DNA of 40,763 nucleotides, from the NCBI GenBank assembly GCA_016195265.1, contig JACPZW010000074.1, positions 93,651 through 134,413 of the forward strand. Reading direction: 5' to 3'. Made by a program: the position numbers and the translations under genes. Below the pieces are notes generated by a model. The model worked only from the letters and a program-made list of their open reading frames with translations. It was not told the origin of the DNA and searched no databases. How positions within the stretch are numbered: the first letter of the stretch is position 1; each line of letters starts with the position of its first letter. Positions 31,276 through 40,763 of this stretch are shown here, piece by piece. The stretch is from Acidobacteriota bacterium (GTDB taxonomy: Bacteria > Acidobacteriota > Vicinamibacteria > Vicinamibacterales > CAVVIG01).

Positions 31276-32799
31276 TCACACCAGGCGGACCCGCGGCGAT
31301 TCTGCGGTCCCGCGGGCGGCCGACGCCAGACTTCGGGCCAGGACCTGCGCGGCGTGCGCCGCCCTCTCGGGCGCCTGCGACGTGTAACAGACGCGCACGT
31401 GATGCGCGCCACCCTGATCGACGTAGAACGGCTCGCCCGTCACGACGACGACCCGGTCCCGCAGCGCATGCTCGTGCACGGCGCGGGCCTGTACGTGCGC
31501 GCCCAGTTGACACCATAAGTACATCCCGCCGTCGGGCACGGTGAACCGCAGCGCGCCGGCTGGAACGTGCTGCCGCACGGCGTGCACCATCGCGTCGCGC
31601 CGCCTCCGGTGTTCGGCCTTCAGCGTCACCAGGTGCGCGTCGAACACGCCCTGTTCCACCAGCTCCGACACGACGAGCTGCGACAGATTCTGTGTGTGCG
31701 GATCGACCTGCTGCTTGATGATGGCGAGCTGGTCGACGATCGGGCCGACGGCGCTGATCCACCCGAGGCGCAGCCCGGGCGCCAGCATCTTCGAAAAGCT
31801 GTTGATGCGGATCACCACCTTGTGCGCTTCGTCCAGCTTGAAGAGCGACGGCGGCGCCACGCCGGCGAGCCCGAGCTCGCGGTACGTGTCGTCTTCGACG
31901 ATCGGCACGCGATAGCGCGCCGCCAGGTCGAGGAGTTCCCGCCGCAGCCGGATCGGCAGGACGACGCCCGTCGGATTCTGATACGTCGGGTTCGTGTAAA
32001 TCAGCTTCGGACGGTAGCGCAGCAGCAACTCCTCGAGCTCGTCGATGTCCGCGCGATTGATGTCCCAGCCGACCAGACGCGCGCCCGCCGAGCGGAACGT
32101 CTGGATCGCGCCCAGATAGCCCGGGCGGTCCATCACGACCGCGTCGCCCGGATCGATCAGACAGCGCGCCAGCAGATCGAGGCCCTGCTGCGCACCGGCG
32201 AGCAGCAGGATATGTCCGGGCTCGCCGCCGAAACGCGCGGCGAGCGTGGCGCGGACGCGCGGCAGGCCTTCGGTCGGGCCGTGGCGCCACGCCGTCTGGG
32301 GCTCGCGCGTGAGGACGCGATCGACGGCGCGCTGGAACGCCGCGGTCGGAAAGCAGTCGAGCGCGGGCACGCCGGCCGCGAGCGACATGACGTCGGGGTT
32401 GGCCGCCGCGCGCATCAGATCGCGAACGGTCGTGTCGGTCGCCAGCAGCGCGTTCGACGCCATCTTGCCGCGCCACGCGAACGGCGCGCTGCCCGCGTCC
32501 GGTTTCGCCGAGACGTAGGTGCCGCGCCCGACGTAACCGCGGACGAGGCCGCGTGACTCGAGCTCGCGGTACGCGCTGACAACGGTCGCGCGGCTCACGC
32601 GCAGCGCCGCCGCCATGTCGCGCTCGGGCGGCAGCCGCACGCCCTGCGCGACGGCGCCGGCCGCGATGCCGCCTTCGAGCAGCTCGACGAGTCGGCGGTA
32701 GAGCGGGCGCGCGCGGGGCAGCGCGCGCGGGTCGGCGCGCAGCGTGCGAAACAAGCCATTTACGGATTGGTCTGCTTGCCGGATCGTTTTCTTGGGCAT
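31276..32799 (-). CDS. MocR-type transcriptional regulator (GntR HTH + aminotransferase fold)
   Basis: A 507-residue protein. Residues about 30-95 are a GntR winged helix (PLYRRLVELLEGGIAAG, RLPPERDMAAALRVSRATVVSAYRELESRGLV). Residues 115-500 are an aminotransferase class I fold with the PLP lysine K337 (NSFSKMLAPGLRLGW) and YTNPTYQNPTGVVLP. MocR proteins such as PdxR and GabR use PLP or an amino compound as effector and usually control a neighbouring gene. The divergent neighbour is ilvE (start 32954), so that gene is the likely target, through the 154-bp intergenic region. A double-function aminotransferase is less likely. The C-terminus is Arg/Val-rich and undistinguished. Confidence 0.9.
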   Translation of the reverse strand: MPKKTIRQADQSVNGLFRTLRADPRALPRARPLYRRLVELLEGGIAAGAVAQGVRLPPERDMAAALRVSRATVVSAYRELESRGLVRGYVGRGTYVSAKPDAGSAPFAWRGKMASNALLATDTTVRDLMRAAANPDVMSLAAGVPALDCFPTAAFQRAVDRVLTREPQTAWRHGPTEGLPRVRATLAARFGGEPGHILLLAGAQQGLDLLARCLIDPGDAVVMDRPGYLGAIQTFRSAGARLVGWDINRADIDELEELLLRYRPKLIYTNPTYQNPTGVVLPIRLRRELLDLAARYRVPIVEDDTYRELGLAGVAPPSLFKLDEAHKVVIRINSFSKMLAPGLRLGWISAVGPIVDQLAIIKQQVDPHTQNLSQLVVSELVEQGVFDAHLVTLKAEHRRRRDAMVHAVRQHVPAGALRFTVPDGGMYLWCQLGAHVQARAVHEHALRDRVVVVTGEPFYVDQGGAHHVRVCYTSQAPERAAHAAQVLARSLASAARGTAESPRVRLV

Positions 32800-32855
32800 G
32801 ATGAACCGTCAGCGTGTTGGACGGCAGAAAAACAGCAGTCCAATCTTAATCGGGT

Positions 32856-32945
32856 TCAGCGTTCAAGGTTCAAGGTTCTCGGTTCGAACCGCTGACGTGG
32901 AACCAAGAACGCTGAGCCCTGAACCAGGAACCTGGAACCCGCGAG
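32856..32945. repeat. Inverted 7-bp arrays (GTTCAAG and GGAACCT) between the MocR-type regulator and ilvE
   Basis: Left: gttcagc, gttcaag, gttcaag, gttctcg and gttc. Right: ggaacca, agaacgc, tgagccc, tgaacca, ggaacct and ggaaccc, broadly the reverse complement. The centre is GTTCGAAC. The array fills most of the divergent control region, so promoter and regulator sites must overlap it or lie in the remaining 60 bp next to the regulator start. Confidence 0.75.
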
Positions 32946-32953
32946 GACTCTTT

Positions 32954-33865
32954 ATGGACGGTCTTGTCTATGTAGGCGGCACGTTCCGGCCGGCGGCGGA
33001 CGCGGCGATCAGCGTCTTCGATCACGGCCTCCTCTACGGCGACGGCGTGTTCGAGGGCATTCGCGCGTACAACGGCCGCGTCTTCAAACTCGAGCGGCAC
33101 GTCGAGCGGCTCTTCGACTCCGCGAAGGCGATCCGGCTCGAGATTCCGCACACGCCCGCGGAAGTCTGCGACATCGTGGTCGAGGCGTGCCGGCAGAACG
33201 GCATCGCCGACGGCTACCTGCGGGTCGTCGTCACGCGCGGCGCCGGCGATCTCGGGCTCGACCCGCGCAAGTGCCCGCGCGCCTGCCTCATCGTCATCGC
33301 GCGGCCGACGCTGTCGATCTACCGCGCGGCGTCGGCGGGCATCCGTATCGTCACGTCGACATTCCGGCGCAACGCGCCGGACACGACGAGCCCGTCGATC
33401 AAGTCGCTCAACTATCTCAACAACGTGCTGGCGCGGATCGAAGCCAACGACCGCGGCGCCGACGAGGCGCTGATGCTCGACGGCCACGGCTACGTCGCCG
33501 AAGCCACGGTGGACAACTTCTTCATCGTTACCGATCACGCGCTCATGACGCCGCCGACCGCGACCAATCTCAAGGGCGTGACGCGTGAGACGGTGATGGC
33601 GTTGGCCGCCACCCTCGGGATCACGGTCGAGGAAAAGCCGTTCACGCTCTTCGACGTGTGGACGGCGCGCGAAGCGTTCATCTGCGGGACGGCCGCCGAA
33701 GTCGTGCCCGTGCTGTCGGTAGACGAGCGCGTCATTGGAAACGGAGCGATCGGACCCGTCACCGGGCGTATCGTGACGGCGTATCACGAGATCGTCCGCT
33801 CGCAGGGCCGGTCGATCCTGCCGGCGCCGCCGGTCGGAGAAGTCGTCGCCGGCGACCGCGTCTAG
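32954..33865 (+). CDS. ilvE: Branched-chain amino acid aminotransferase (class IV)
   Basis: A 303-residue PLP enzyme of fold class IV. VFDHGLLYGDGVFEGIRAYNGRVFKLERHVERLFDSAKAI is the classic N-terminal signature, the PLP lysine is K150 in SPSIKSLNYLNNVLARIEA, and EALMLDGHGYVAEATVDNFFIV and the late AFICGTAAEVVPV complete the pattern. It would interconvert leucine, isoleucine and valine with their keto acids; D-amino acid aminotransferases share the fold but have a different second motif. ATG 32954 follows GAGG by 9 nt; the upstream open frame is repeat DNA. It is divergent from the MocR-type regulator. A GC-rich hairpin follows the stop. Confidence 0.88.
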   Translation: MDGLVYVGGTFRPAADAAISVFDHGLLYGDGVFEGIRAYNGRVFKLERHVERLFDSAKAIRLEIPHTPAEVCDIVVEACRQNGIADGYLRVVVTRGAGDLGLDPRKCPRACLIVIARPTLSIYRAASAGIRIVTSTFRRNAPDTTSPSIKSLNYLNNVLARIEANDRGADEALMLDGHGYVAEATVDNFFIVTDHALMTPPTATNLKGVTRETVMALAATLGITVEEKPFTLFDVWTAREAFICGTAAEVVPVLSVDERVIGNGAIGPVTGRIVTAYHEIVRSQGRSILPAPPVGEVVAGDRV

Positions 33866-33896
33866 CGGTATTCGCCTTGCAGTTTTCGGGGATGAA

Positions 33897-33927
33897 CCGC
33901 GCGCGCTGCCGGAAATCCGTCGCGCGG
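33897..33927. terminator. GC hairpin downstream of ilvE
   Basis: CCGCGCG (33897-33903) pairs with CGCGCGG (33921-33927). It lies about 30 bp after the ilvE stop and before the cytochrome ribosome binding site. No T-tract. Confidence 0.35.
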
Positions 33928-33943
33928 TGAATCGAGGCGTCCC

Positions 33944-34717
33944 ATGGCGGCACGACTCTCCCCCCTGCTTTTCATCGCTGCGCTGGCACTCCTGTTCGCG
34001 CCGGGCGGCGCCTCGGCGCAGCAGAGCCTCTGCGCGGACTGTCATTTCGCGAATGCCGGCGGACCGAATCCGCTGCACCTTCATGAATGGGATCTGTCGG
34101 CGCACGGGCGCGCCGGCGTCGGCTGCGAGGCGTGTCATGGCGGCAATCCAAAAACCGTCGAGTCATTTCTGGCGCATCAGACGATCGTCCGCGGCCACGG
34201 CCTCGAGAACCCCGTGAACCGGCGCAACCTGCCGGCCACGTGCGGCAGGTGCCATTCCGGACCGTATTCGGAGTTCCAGGGCAGCAAGCACTATCTGCTG
34301 CTGCGCAACGGCGATCCCGCGGCGCCGAGCTGTTCGACGTGTCACGGCGACGTCGCGGCATACCTGCTGTCGCCGAAAGGCCTCGAAAGCGAATGCAACG
34401 GGTGCCACGGCCGCGGCAAGAAGCAGGAGCGCGCCGAGTACGCGGCGGACGCGCGGTTCCTGCTGCAGAGCACGCGCGATACACGCAGACTGCTGAACAG
34501 CGCGCGGTCGCTCATCACGCGCGTGACCGACGCGAAGCTGCGCGCGTCGCTGCAGTACGACTACGAGCAGGCGATGGTGCCGCTGCAGGAGGCCGCGCAC
34601 GCCGGCCACTCATTCGTGTTCGACAAAGTCGAAGAGCGCCTCGGCGTCGCGATGCGGCGCGCCGAGGCGCTCACGGACCGGCTGGCGAATCTCGGCGCGC
34701 GCGCGCCGGACCGCTAG
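33944..34717 (+). CDS. Secreted pentaheme c-type cytochrome
   Basis: A 257-residue protein with a signal peptide (MAARLSPLLFIAALALLFAPGGASA). Five CxxCH haem-binding sites are visible: C30-H34, C61-H65, C100-H104, C130-H134 and C151-H155. The C-terminal 100 residues have no Cys and are helical (YAADARFLLQSTRDTRRLLN and on), resembling the helical tails of multihaem proteins of the NapC/NrfH/cytochrome c3 superfamily. It would carry electrons in the periplasm; the partner is not in the window. ATG 33944 is preceded by GAGG at a good distance. The gene is convergent with a cupin gene, with two bases between the stop codons. Confidence 0.88.
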   Translation: MAARLSPLLFIAALALLFAPGGASAQQSLCADCHFANAGGPNPLHLHEWDLSAHGRAGVGCEACHGGNPKTVESFLAHQTIVRGHGLENPVNRRNLPATCGRCHSGPYSEFQGSKHYLLLRNGDPAAPSCSTCHGDVAAYLLSPKGLESECNGCHGRGKKQERAEYAADARFLLQSTRDTRRLLNSARSLITRVTDAKLRASLQYDYEQAMVPLQEAAHAGHSFVFDKVEERLGVAMRRAEALTDRLANLGARAPDR

Positions 34718-34719
34718 AT

Positions 34720-35217
34720 CTACTTCGTCGCGGTCTTCGCGCTGCGCGGATCGTCAGTCGCGTTCACGTACTTGAATTCGACCGGTCCCTGGCCGTACAG
34801 GAGTATGGTCGTCTCGGCCGCCGTCGTGTATGCGAAGTGATTCATGTTCGCGGGCATGAGCGCGAACCCGCCGACGCCGAGCGTCTTGTTGGTTGCGCCT
34901 TTCGTCAGCTTCTCCCCCATTCCCAACGTCAGCGCGCCCGAGGCGACGACAACGTTCTCGTCGGTCGGGTGGGAGTGTGCGGGAATCGCGTAGTTCGCCG
35001 GGAACTTCAGGCGGACCGTGTACGGCACGGCTTTCGTCGGGTCGCCGGTCAGCACGGCGATCTGCGCGCCGGCCGGAAGCATCGGCGGCGCGGGCCCCCA
35101 CTGCGCCTCCTTCGGCGTCTGGATCACGTGGGCATGGCCTTGCGCGCCGAGACCGGCCAGCGACCCGGCGGCAAACACGCAGGCGAACGTCAGAAAGATG
35201 CGGCGAGCGGTGATCAT
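34720..35217 (-). CDS. Secreted cupin-domain protein
   Basis: A 165-residue protein with a signal peptide (MITARRIFLTFACVFAAGSLAGLGAQG). The single cupin barrel is seen in KFPANYAIPAHSHPTDENVVVASGALTLGMGE (metal-binding His pair and Glu) and GGFALMPANMNHFAYT (third His). Function of periplasmic single-domain cupins is unknown; they may bind a metal or a small ligand. ATG 35217 is chosen because GGAGGG lies 6 nt upstream and the signal peptide starts there; the frame is open to 35256. Confidence 0.85.
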   Translation of the reverse strand: MITARRIFLTFACVFAAGSLAGLGAQGHAHVIQTPKEAQWGPAPPMLPAGAQIAVLTGDPTKAVPYTVRLKFPANYAIPAHSHPTDENVVVASGALTLGMGEKLTKGATNKTLGVGGFALMPANMNHFAYTTAAETTILLYGQGPVEFKYVNATDDPRSAKTATK

Positions 35218-35365
35218 GGTGACCCTCCTGGCGGGCCGGATGCGACCCGCACTCATGCGTGCAGTGTAGGAGGGCGGATCGGCGCGGCGCGTCCCACGCG
35301 CGGGTCATTTTGGGGAGCAGAGCGAGAATGGCCTGTACGGGCCAGGGGCGGATGTCCGCCGGCGG

Positions 35366-35399
35366 TTCTCACTTTTCACTTTTCACTTTTCAGTTTTCC
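35366..35399. repeat. TCACTTT 7-bp array
   Basis: Units tcacttt (three times) and tcagttt. The array gives the TGA stop (35390-35392) and last residues EN of the LuxR-type regulator. The kinase tail at 11944 ends with the same EN-TGA from the same kind of array. Confidence 0.7.
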
Positions 35400-37060
35400 G
35401 CCAGAATCCCCCGCCGCGCGGCCTGGGCGACGGCGGCGGCGCGCGACGACACGCTGAGCTTGCTGAAGATATTGGCGACGTGACGGTGGACGGTGTGCTC
35501 GCTCACGAACAGGCGTTCGCCGATCGCCTGATTATTCAGGCCCTCGGCCACCAGCCGGAGCACCTCGATCTCGCGCGTGGTGAGCCCGGCCGCACGGCCG
35601 TCCGGCCGTGCAGCCGCGGGCGCTTTCGCGGTCAGCGACGCCAGCAGCGTCCGCGCACGCGACAGCTCGAGCTCGGCGTTGAGCTCCGTCAGCAGATCGA
35701 CGGCGCGTCCGGCCTCTTCGATCGCGGCTTCGACGCGCTGCAGCGACGCCAGCGCCCGCGCGAGCTCGAGGCGCGCCCGCGCCAGCTCGTACGGCGCCCC
35801 GCTCTGCCGGAACAGATCGACGGCGTCCTCGAGATGGCGCCGCGCAGTGTCTGCGTCCCCGTTGCCGCCCGCGACGTAACCGGCCGCGAGACTCGCCGCG
35901 GCCCTCAGGGGCGCGGTCGCGACGAGCGCGGCGATGGCTTCGAGCTCGGCGAGCGCGGTCTTCGCGGCGTCGCGATCGCCGGCGCCCACGAGCGCGCGCA
36001 CGAGCAGGTCGAGGCCCGCCGCGCGATCGGTGCGGTTGTGCGGCAGGACGCGCCGCAGATACCGCTCGGCCTGGTCCGCCGCGGCGCGCAGATCGCCGCG
36101 GTCGAACGCCAGCTCGGCCTTCCCGAGCAGCGCGAGCCCGTGCGGTTCGGATTTCTCGAAGAGCGACGCCGCCTCGACGAGCCGCCCCTGCCGGCGGCGC
36201 AGCTCGGCGAGACGCACGAGGCCGTCCGCCGTCATCGCGGGCCGGCTGGCCGCGAGCTCCTCGGTCGCGGCCGTCAACTCCTGCTCCGCCTCGATCCACG
36301 TCCCGCGCCACATGCAGATGGACGCGTACTGCGTGCGGCACACCGCGAACAGCGGACGCAGGCCCCACTTCGCGCAGAACGCCTTGAGCCGCCTGCACCA
36401 CTGCACCGCGCGGTCGTAGTCGCGGACGCGATCGCAGGCGGCGATGAGGTAGCAGCAGGACAATCCGATCGCGATCAGATCCGACAGCTCGCCGGCGACG
36501 ACGGCCGCGTTGACCTCGTCGAGATTGCGCATGCCCTCGGCCACCGCGCCCGAAGCGACGAGCGCCAGGCCCTGCACGGCGCGGCCGAGCATTTCCAGAT
36601 CGATGATCCTGAGCGCGCGTCCGATGCGGATGCCTTCGGCCGCGTGCCGGTGGGCGCGATCGGGATCGCCCTCGTCGAGCAGCGCCAGCGCGCCTTCACG
36701 CAGCTCGAGCCATGCGAGCTCCGGCGTGTCGCCGAGGCCGTCGAGCAGTCGGCGCGCGCGCTGCAGCCAGCCGCTGGCGACGGCGTGCTCGCCGCGAAAC
36801 GCCCAGGTGTCCCAGGCCAGCCAGACGGCGATCCGTGCGGCGCCCGTCCGATCGTCGCGATCGCGATAGAGCCGGTAGGCCCGTTCGCGCGCGTCGAAGA
36901 CGATGTCGGCCTCGTCGAGCCACCAGCCAGCGAGCGCGAGCCCCTCGTGCGCTTCGGGACTCTCGCGCGCACCGAGCGTCCGCTGGAAAGCGTCGCGCGC
37001 CTCCTCCCACGCGCCGCGCGCGAGCGCGGCGTCGCCGGCGGCGCAGTCCTCGGGTCGCAT
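35390..37060 (-). CDS. LuxR-type transcriptional regulator with TPR-like N-terminal region
   Basis: A 556-residue protein. The C-terminal 65 residues are a LuxR/FixJ helix-turn-helix: GLTTREIEVLRLVAEGLNNQAIGERLFVSEHTVHRHVANIFSKL. The N-terminal 480 residues are Ala/Leu/Arg-rich helix pairs typical of TPR-like sensor regions (GDAALARGAWEEARDAFQRTLGA, then repeated helix patterns). The ATPase domain of MalT/LAL regulators is absent, so this is a short form with TPR and HTH only. Ligand and targets are unknown. A TACAAT hexamer 8 nt before the ATG suggests a leaderless start. A palindrome copy lies upstream. Confidence 0.85.
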   Translation of the reverse strand: MRPEDCAAGDAALARGAWEEARDAFQRTLGARESPEAHEGLALAGWWLDEADIVFDARERAYRLYRDRDDRTGAARIAVWLAWDTWAFRGEHAVASGWLQRARRLLDGLGDTPELAWLELREGALALLDEGDPDRAHRHAAEGIRIGRALRIIDLEMLGRAVQGLALVASGAVAEGMRNLDEVNAAVVAGELSDLIAIGLSCCYLIAACDRVRDYDRAVQWCRRLKAFCAKWGLRPLFAVCRTQYASICMWRGTWIEAEQELTAATEELAASRPAMTADGLVRLAELRRRQGRLVEAASLFEKSEPHGLALLGKAELAFDRGDLRAAADQAERYLRRVLPHNRTDRAAGLDLLVRALVGAGDRDAAKTALAELEAIAALVATAPLRAAASLAAGYVAGGNGDADTARRHLEDAVDLFRQSGAPYELARARLELARALASLQRVEAAIEEAGRAVDLLTELNAELELSRARTLLASLTAKAPAAARPDGRAAGLTTREIEVLRLVAEGLNNQAIGERLFVSEHTVHRHVANIFSKLSVSSRAAAVAQAARRGILAEN

Positions 37061-37068
37061 GCGCTGGG

Positions 37069-37074
37069 ATTGTA
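37069..37074 (-). promoter_or_regulatory. Candidate -10 (TACAAT) of the LuxR-type gene
   Basis: TACAAT on the minus strand ends 8 nt before the ATG at 37060, with no ribosome binding site in between. Confidence 0.4.
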
Positions 37075-37093
37075 GCGCGGCGGTGGCGGTTCA

Positions 37094-37118
37094 GTAGGGC
37101 GGGTCCTTCGGACCCGCC
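37094..37118. repeat. Palindromic element, copy g
   Basis: GTAGGGCGGGTCC, a short TTC loop, then GGACCCGCC. An intergenic copy between the ABC-F stop and the LuxR-type start. Confidence 0.85.
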
Positions 37119-37133
37119 GGAGCGTCAGCGATG

Positions 37134-37189
37134 TTTCAGGGCCGCTCATGGGCGCGACCAGTTCAGGGTCGCTCATGGGCGCGAACCGT

Positions 37190-37199
<10 letters not shown>
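37134..37199. repeat. 27-bp tandem repeat, about 2.4 copies
   Basis: Units start at 37134, 37161 and 37188 (partial), each beginning KTTCAGGG(T/C)CGC and containing CATGGGCGCG. The two full copies differ at about four positions. The third, partial copy contains the TGA stop of the ABC-F gene (37190-37192). Confidence 0.75.
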
Positions 37200-39067
<1,868 letters not shown>

Positions 39068-39073
39068 CTCCCC

Positions 39074-39079
39074 AACGTA
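39074..39079 (-). promoter_or_regulatory. Candidate -10 (TACGTT) of the ABC-F gene, leaderless
   Basis: TACGTT on the minus strand ends 6 nt before the ATG at 39067. GGGG lies directly against the ATG and is too close to act as a ribosome binding site. Confidence 0.35.
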
Positions 39080-39188
39080 CCACGATCACGTTTCTGTGAC
39101 TGAACCATGCAATTGGGAAACGACCGATCCCGCCGCTGACAGGAACCGACATCTTGGATGTCCTTCTCCCGCAACAGTTTGATCGCCA

Positions 39189-39215
39189 CGTGCCCGGCCG
39201 GACGCAATGGGCACG
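39189..39215 (+). other. Hairpin in the leader of the repeat lipoprotein gene
   Basis: CGTGCCC (39189-39195) pairs with GGGCACG (39209-39215). It sits in a 210-bp gap between the divergent ABC-F and lipoprotein starts. The rest of the gap shows no clear promoter; a riboswitch was considered but not supported. Confidence 0.35.
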
Positions 39216-39277
39216 CTTTGTGAACTGCTGGAAACGCCGGCCAATGGCGGCCGCCCTTGTTTAGGGGAGACGCAGTG

Positions 39278-40708
39278 ATGGCTATGAGACGCGCGGCGAC
39301 GTGGGTTGGCGCACTGGGCCTGATGGCCGTCACCGTGCTGCCGCTGATTGGATGCGGATCGAGTTCGCCGGCGGCGCCGTCGAACCCGCAGGCGGGCATC
39401 GCCTCGTTGTCGTCCGCCGTGCAGGCATCAACGGCGATCGGCGGCAGCGCGAGCCCGGTAGCGACGGCGTCGGACGATGGGCCGAGCGCGCAAACTGTCT
39501 CCGCGCTCGTGGCCGGGACCGCCTGCCCGACGCTGCAATTCAAGGTGAACGGCAACGTCGTCCAGACGAACGCGTCCACCAAGTACGAGGGCGGCACCTG
39601 CGCCAGCATTCAGGCGGGCGCGAAGCTCACGCTGACGGGTTCGCGTGCAAACGACCATGAGCTCTTCGTCGCCACGCTGGTCACATTTTCCAAGACGTCG
39701 ACGACCACGACGACGACCACGACCACCACGACCGACACGCACAGCGATGCGGTCAAGGCCGAGGGCGTCGTCACGGGCCTCGTGAGCGGCACGGCCTGTC
39801 CGACGCTGAGCTTCCGTGTCGGGGCGTACACCGTCAAAGTCACGGCCGCGACGACGTTCTCCGCCGGGGCGTGCGGCGACGTCAAGGCGGGCGCGACCGT
39901 CAATCTCGTGGGCACGCGGCAAACTGACGGAAGCGTCGTCGCCTCGCGCGTGTCCGTGAAGCCGGCCACGACGACCACGACGAAAGACGAAACGCATGAC
40001 GATCACAACGAGCCGTTTGAAGGCGAATCGGTCGTCACGGGCCTCGTCGCCGGCACCAGCTGCCCCACGCTGAGTTTCCTGATCGGGCCATACACCCTGA
40101 AGGTGACCGCCGCGACCGCGTTCGCCGACGGCGCCTGCGCAGACGTCAAGGTCGGCTCGATGATCCACGTGGCCGGCACGCGCCAGGCCGACGGCAGCCT
40201 GCTCGTCACGCGCCTCGTCCTGAAGCCGGCGACGCACGCCGAGGAACCCGTGGAAGGCGAGGCGACCGTCAGCAGCGTGAAGACGGGCACTGCCTGCCCG
40301 ACGCTCGAGTTCATGCTGGCCGACCGCTACGTCGTCAAGGTGACGGCGACAACGACGTTCCAGGGCGGCACCTGCGCCGATATCAAGGTCGGAGCGAAAC
40401 TGCACGTGCGCGGCGCGGTCGGCGCCGACGGTAGCGTGACGGCCTCGAGCGTCACCATTCAGGGCGGCGAAACACATCGTGAAGCGGTCGAAGGCGACGG
40501 CGGCGTCACGAGCCTGGTGACGGGTACGGCGTGCCCGGCGCTGTCCTTCAAGATCGGCGAGTACACGATCAGCGTGGACAGCTCGACCCTGTACGTCGGC
40601 GGCACGTGCGCGGACATCAAGGCCGGCGCGAAAGTCGGGGTGAAGGGCTCGGTCGGCGCCGACAAGAGCGTCTCGGCCACGCGCATCACCTTCCGGCACG
40701 ACGACTAA
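39278..40708 (+). CDS. Lipoprotein with five DUF5666-like repeats
   Basis: A 476-residue protein. The signal peptide ends in the lipobox LIGC (C26), then a Ser/Ala/Pro linker. Five repeats of about 70 residues follow (roughly 72-137, 148-228, 246-316, 325-394 and 401-472), each with GTACPTLxF, a VKVTAATxF strand, GxCADIKxGA and a final GxxxxDGSVxAxxV strand. They match the DUF5666 pattern of small beta barrels. Each has two Cys 25-26 residues apart (C83/C108, C174/C199, C262/C287, C340/C366, C419/C444), so one disulfide per repeat is likely. A Thr run (about 140-152) and acidic/His linkers separate repeats. GGGGAG 8 nt upstream supports ATG 39278. Function unknown; surface or periplasmic. Confidence 0.85.
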   Translation: MAMRRAATWVGALGLMAVTVLPLIGCGSSSPAAPSNPQAGIASLSSAVQASTAIGGSASPVATASDDGPSAQTVSALVAGTACPTLQFKVNGNVVQTNASTKYEGGTCASIQAGAKLTLTGSRANDHELFVATLVTFSKTSTTTTTTTTTTTDTHSDAVKAEGVVTGLVSGTACPTLSFRVGAYTVKVTAATTFSAGACGDVKAGATVNLVGTRQTDGSVVASRVSVKPATTTTTKDETHDDHNEPFEGESVVTGLVAGTSCPTLSFLIGPYTLKVTAATAFADGACADVKVGSMIHVAGTRQADGSLLVTRLVLKPATHAEEPVEGEATVSSVKTGTACPTLEFMLADRYVVKVTATTTFQGGTCADIKVGAKLHVRGAVGADGSVTASSVTIQGGETHREAVEGDGGVTSLVTGTACPALSFKIGEYTISVDSSTLYVGGTCADIKAGAKVGVKGSVGADKSVSATRITFRHDD

Positions 40709-40718
40709 CCATTTGCCC

Positions 40719-40755
40719 GGCTCCGGCGGGAGGCGTAAAGTCTCCCGTCGGAGCC
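40719..40755 (+). terminator. Strong hairpin downstream of the repeat lipoprotein
   Basis: GGCTCCGGCGGGAG (40719-40732) pairs over 14 bp with CTCCCGTCGGAGCC (40742-40755), with one G-T pair, around a 9-nt loop. It begins 11 bp after the stop. There is no T-tract before the window ends, but the position fits a terminator. Confidence 0.65.
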
Positions 40756-40763
40756 TCATGCCA

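Noticed and set aside
31276..32799. Annotation of the MocR-type gene as a plain aminotransferase
   Set aside because: The N-terminal GntR winged helix is clear and the gene is divergent from a metabolic gene, as for MocR regulators.
35480..37075. Rightward 531-codon frame opposite the LuxR-type gene
   Set aside because: A shadow frame; the leftward strand has a full LuxR helix-turn-helix and a sensible start.
39100..39277. Possible cyclic-di-GMP or other riboswitch upstream of the repeat lipoprotein
   Set aside because: There is a GGACGCAA match and a hairpin, but the rest of the GEMM consensus, including the conserved loops, is missing.

Overview
The window looks like chromosomal DNA of a high-GC soil-type bacterium, most probably an acidobacterium of the Vicinamibacteria kind. 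This is inferred from gene families, not from a marker gene: an ECF sigma factor overlapping a Ser/Thr kinase with a membrane tail, secreted M14 and AbgB-like M20 peptidases, a pentaheme cytochrome, a DUF5666-type repeat lipoprotein, exported methyltransferase and small conserved proteins. There are no rRNA or tRNA genes, phage, insertion sequences or CRISPR arrays. Gene density is high and no gene-free stretch exceeds 300 bases.

Layout. 1-6142: 3' end of a flavin amine oxidase, a CoA-binding protein, oligoendopeptidase F, and a secreted beta-lactamase/M20 peptidase fusion broken by an in-frame TAG. 6186-11899: a lipoprotein/MFS pair, then leftward MFS, aldo/keto reductase, FKBP and quinone oxidoreductase. 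11944-14707: ECF sigma factor and kinase (kinase frameshifted), a small outer-membrane protein and a small conserved protein. 14763-20846: radical SAM protein, thrC and thrB, a threonine-dehydrogenase-like SDR and a TSUP permease. 20884-24840: a remnant ORF, a hypothetical, an exported methyltransferase, and an MBOAT/ALGX-like pair for polymer O-acetylation. 24958-30770: secreted AbgB-like hydrolase, a small protein, a large M14 peptidase and a metzincin-like protein. 30901-35217: Dabb protein, MocR-type regulator divergent from ilvE, pentaheme cytochrome and cupin. 35390-40755: LuxR-type regulator, Uup-like ABC-F ATPase and a five-repeat lipoprotein.

The most striking feature is a dense load of very short dispersed repeats of several families. 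They are (i) a palindrome GGCGGGTCC-N4-GGACCCGCC, at least eight copies plus variants; (ii) degenerate tandem arrays with a 7-bp period; (iii) 8-bp arrays of ATTGGGTR arranged as inverted pairs; (iv) a CCCTTCGAC...CAGGGC element; (v) a 27-bp tandem repeat. They fill most intergenic gaps, supply or abut the stop codons of about a dozen genes, and occur in frame inside at least six proteins (beta-lactamase/M20, MFS, ThrC, MBOAT, M14, ABC-F), usually in loops or linkers.

A second pattern is a TANNNT hexamer 6 or 8 nt upstream of the ATG in six genes that lack a ribosome binding site, which suggests leaderless transcripts. No complete new defence or biosynthetic system was recognised; the repeats are the best candidates for something little described.
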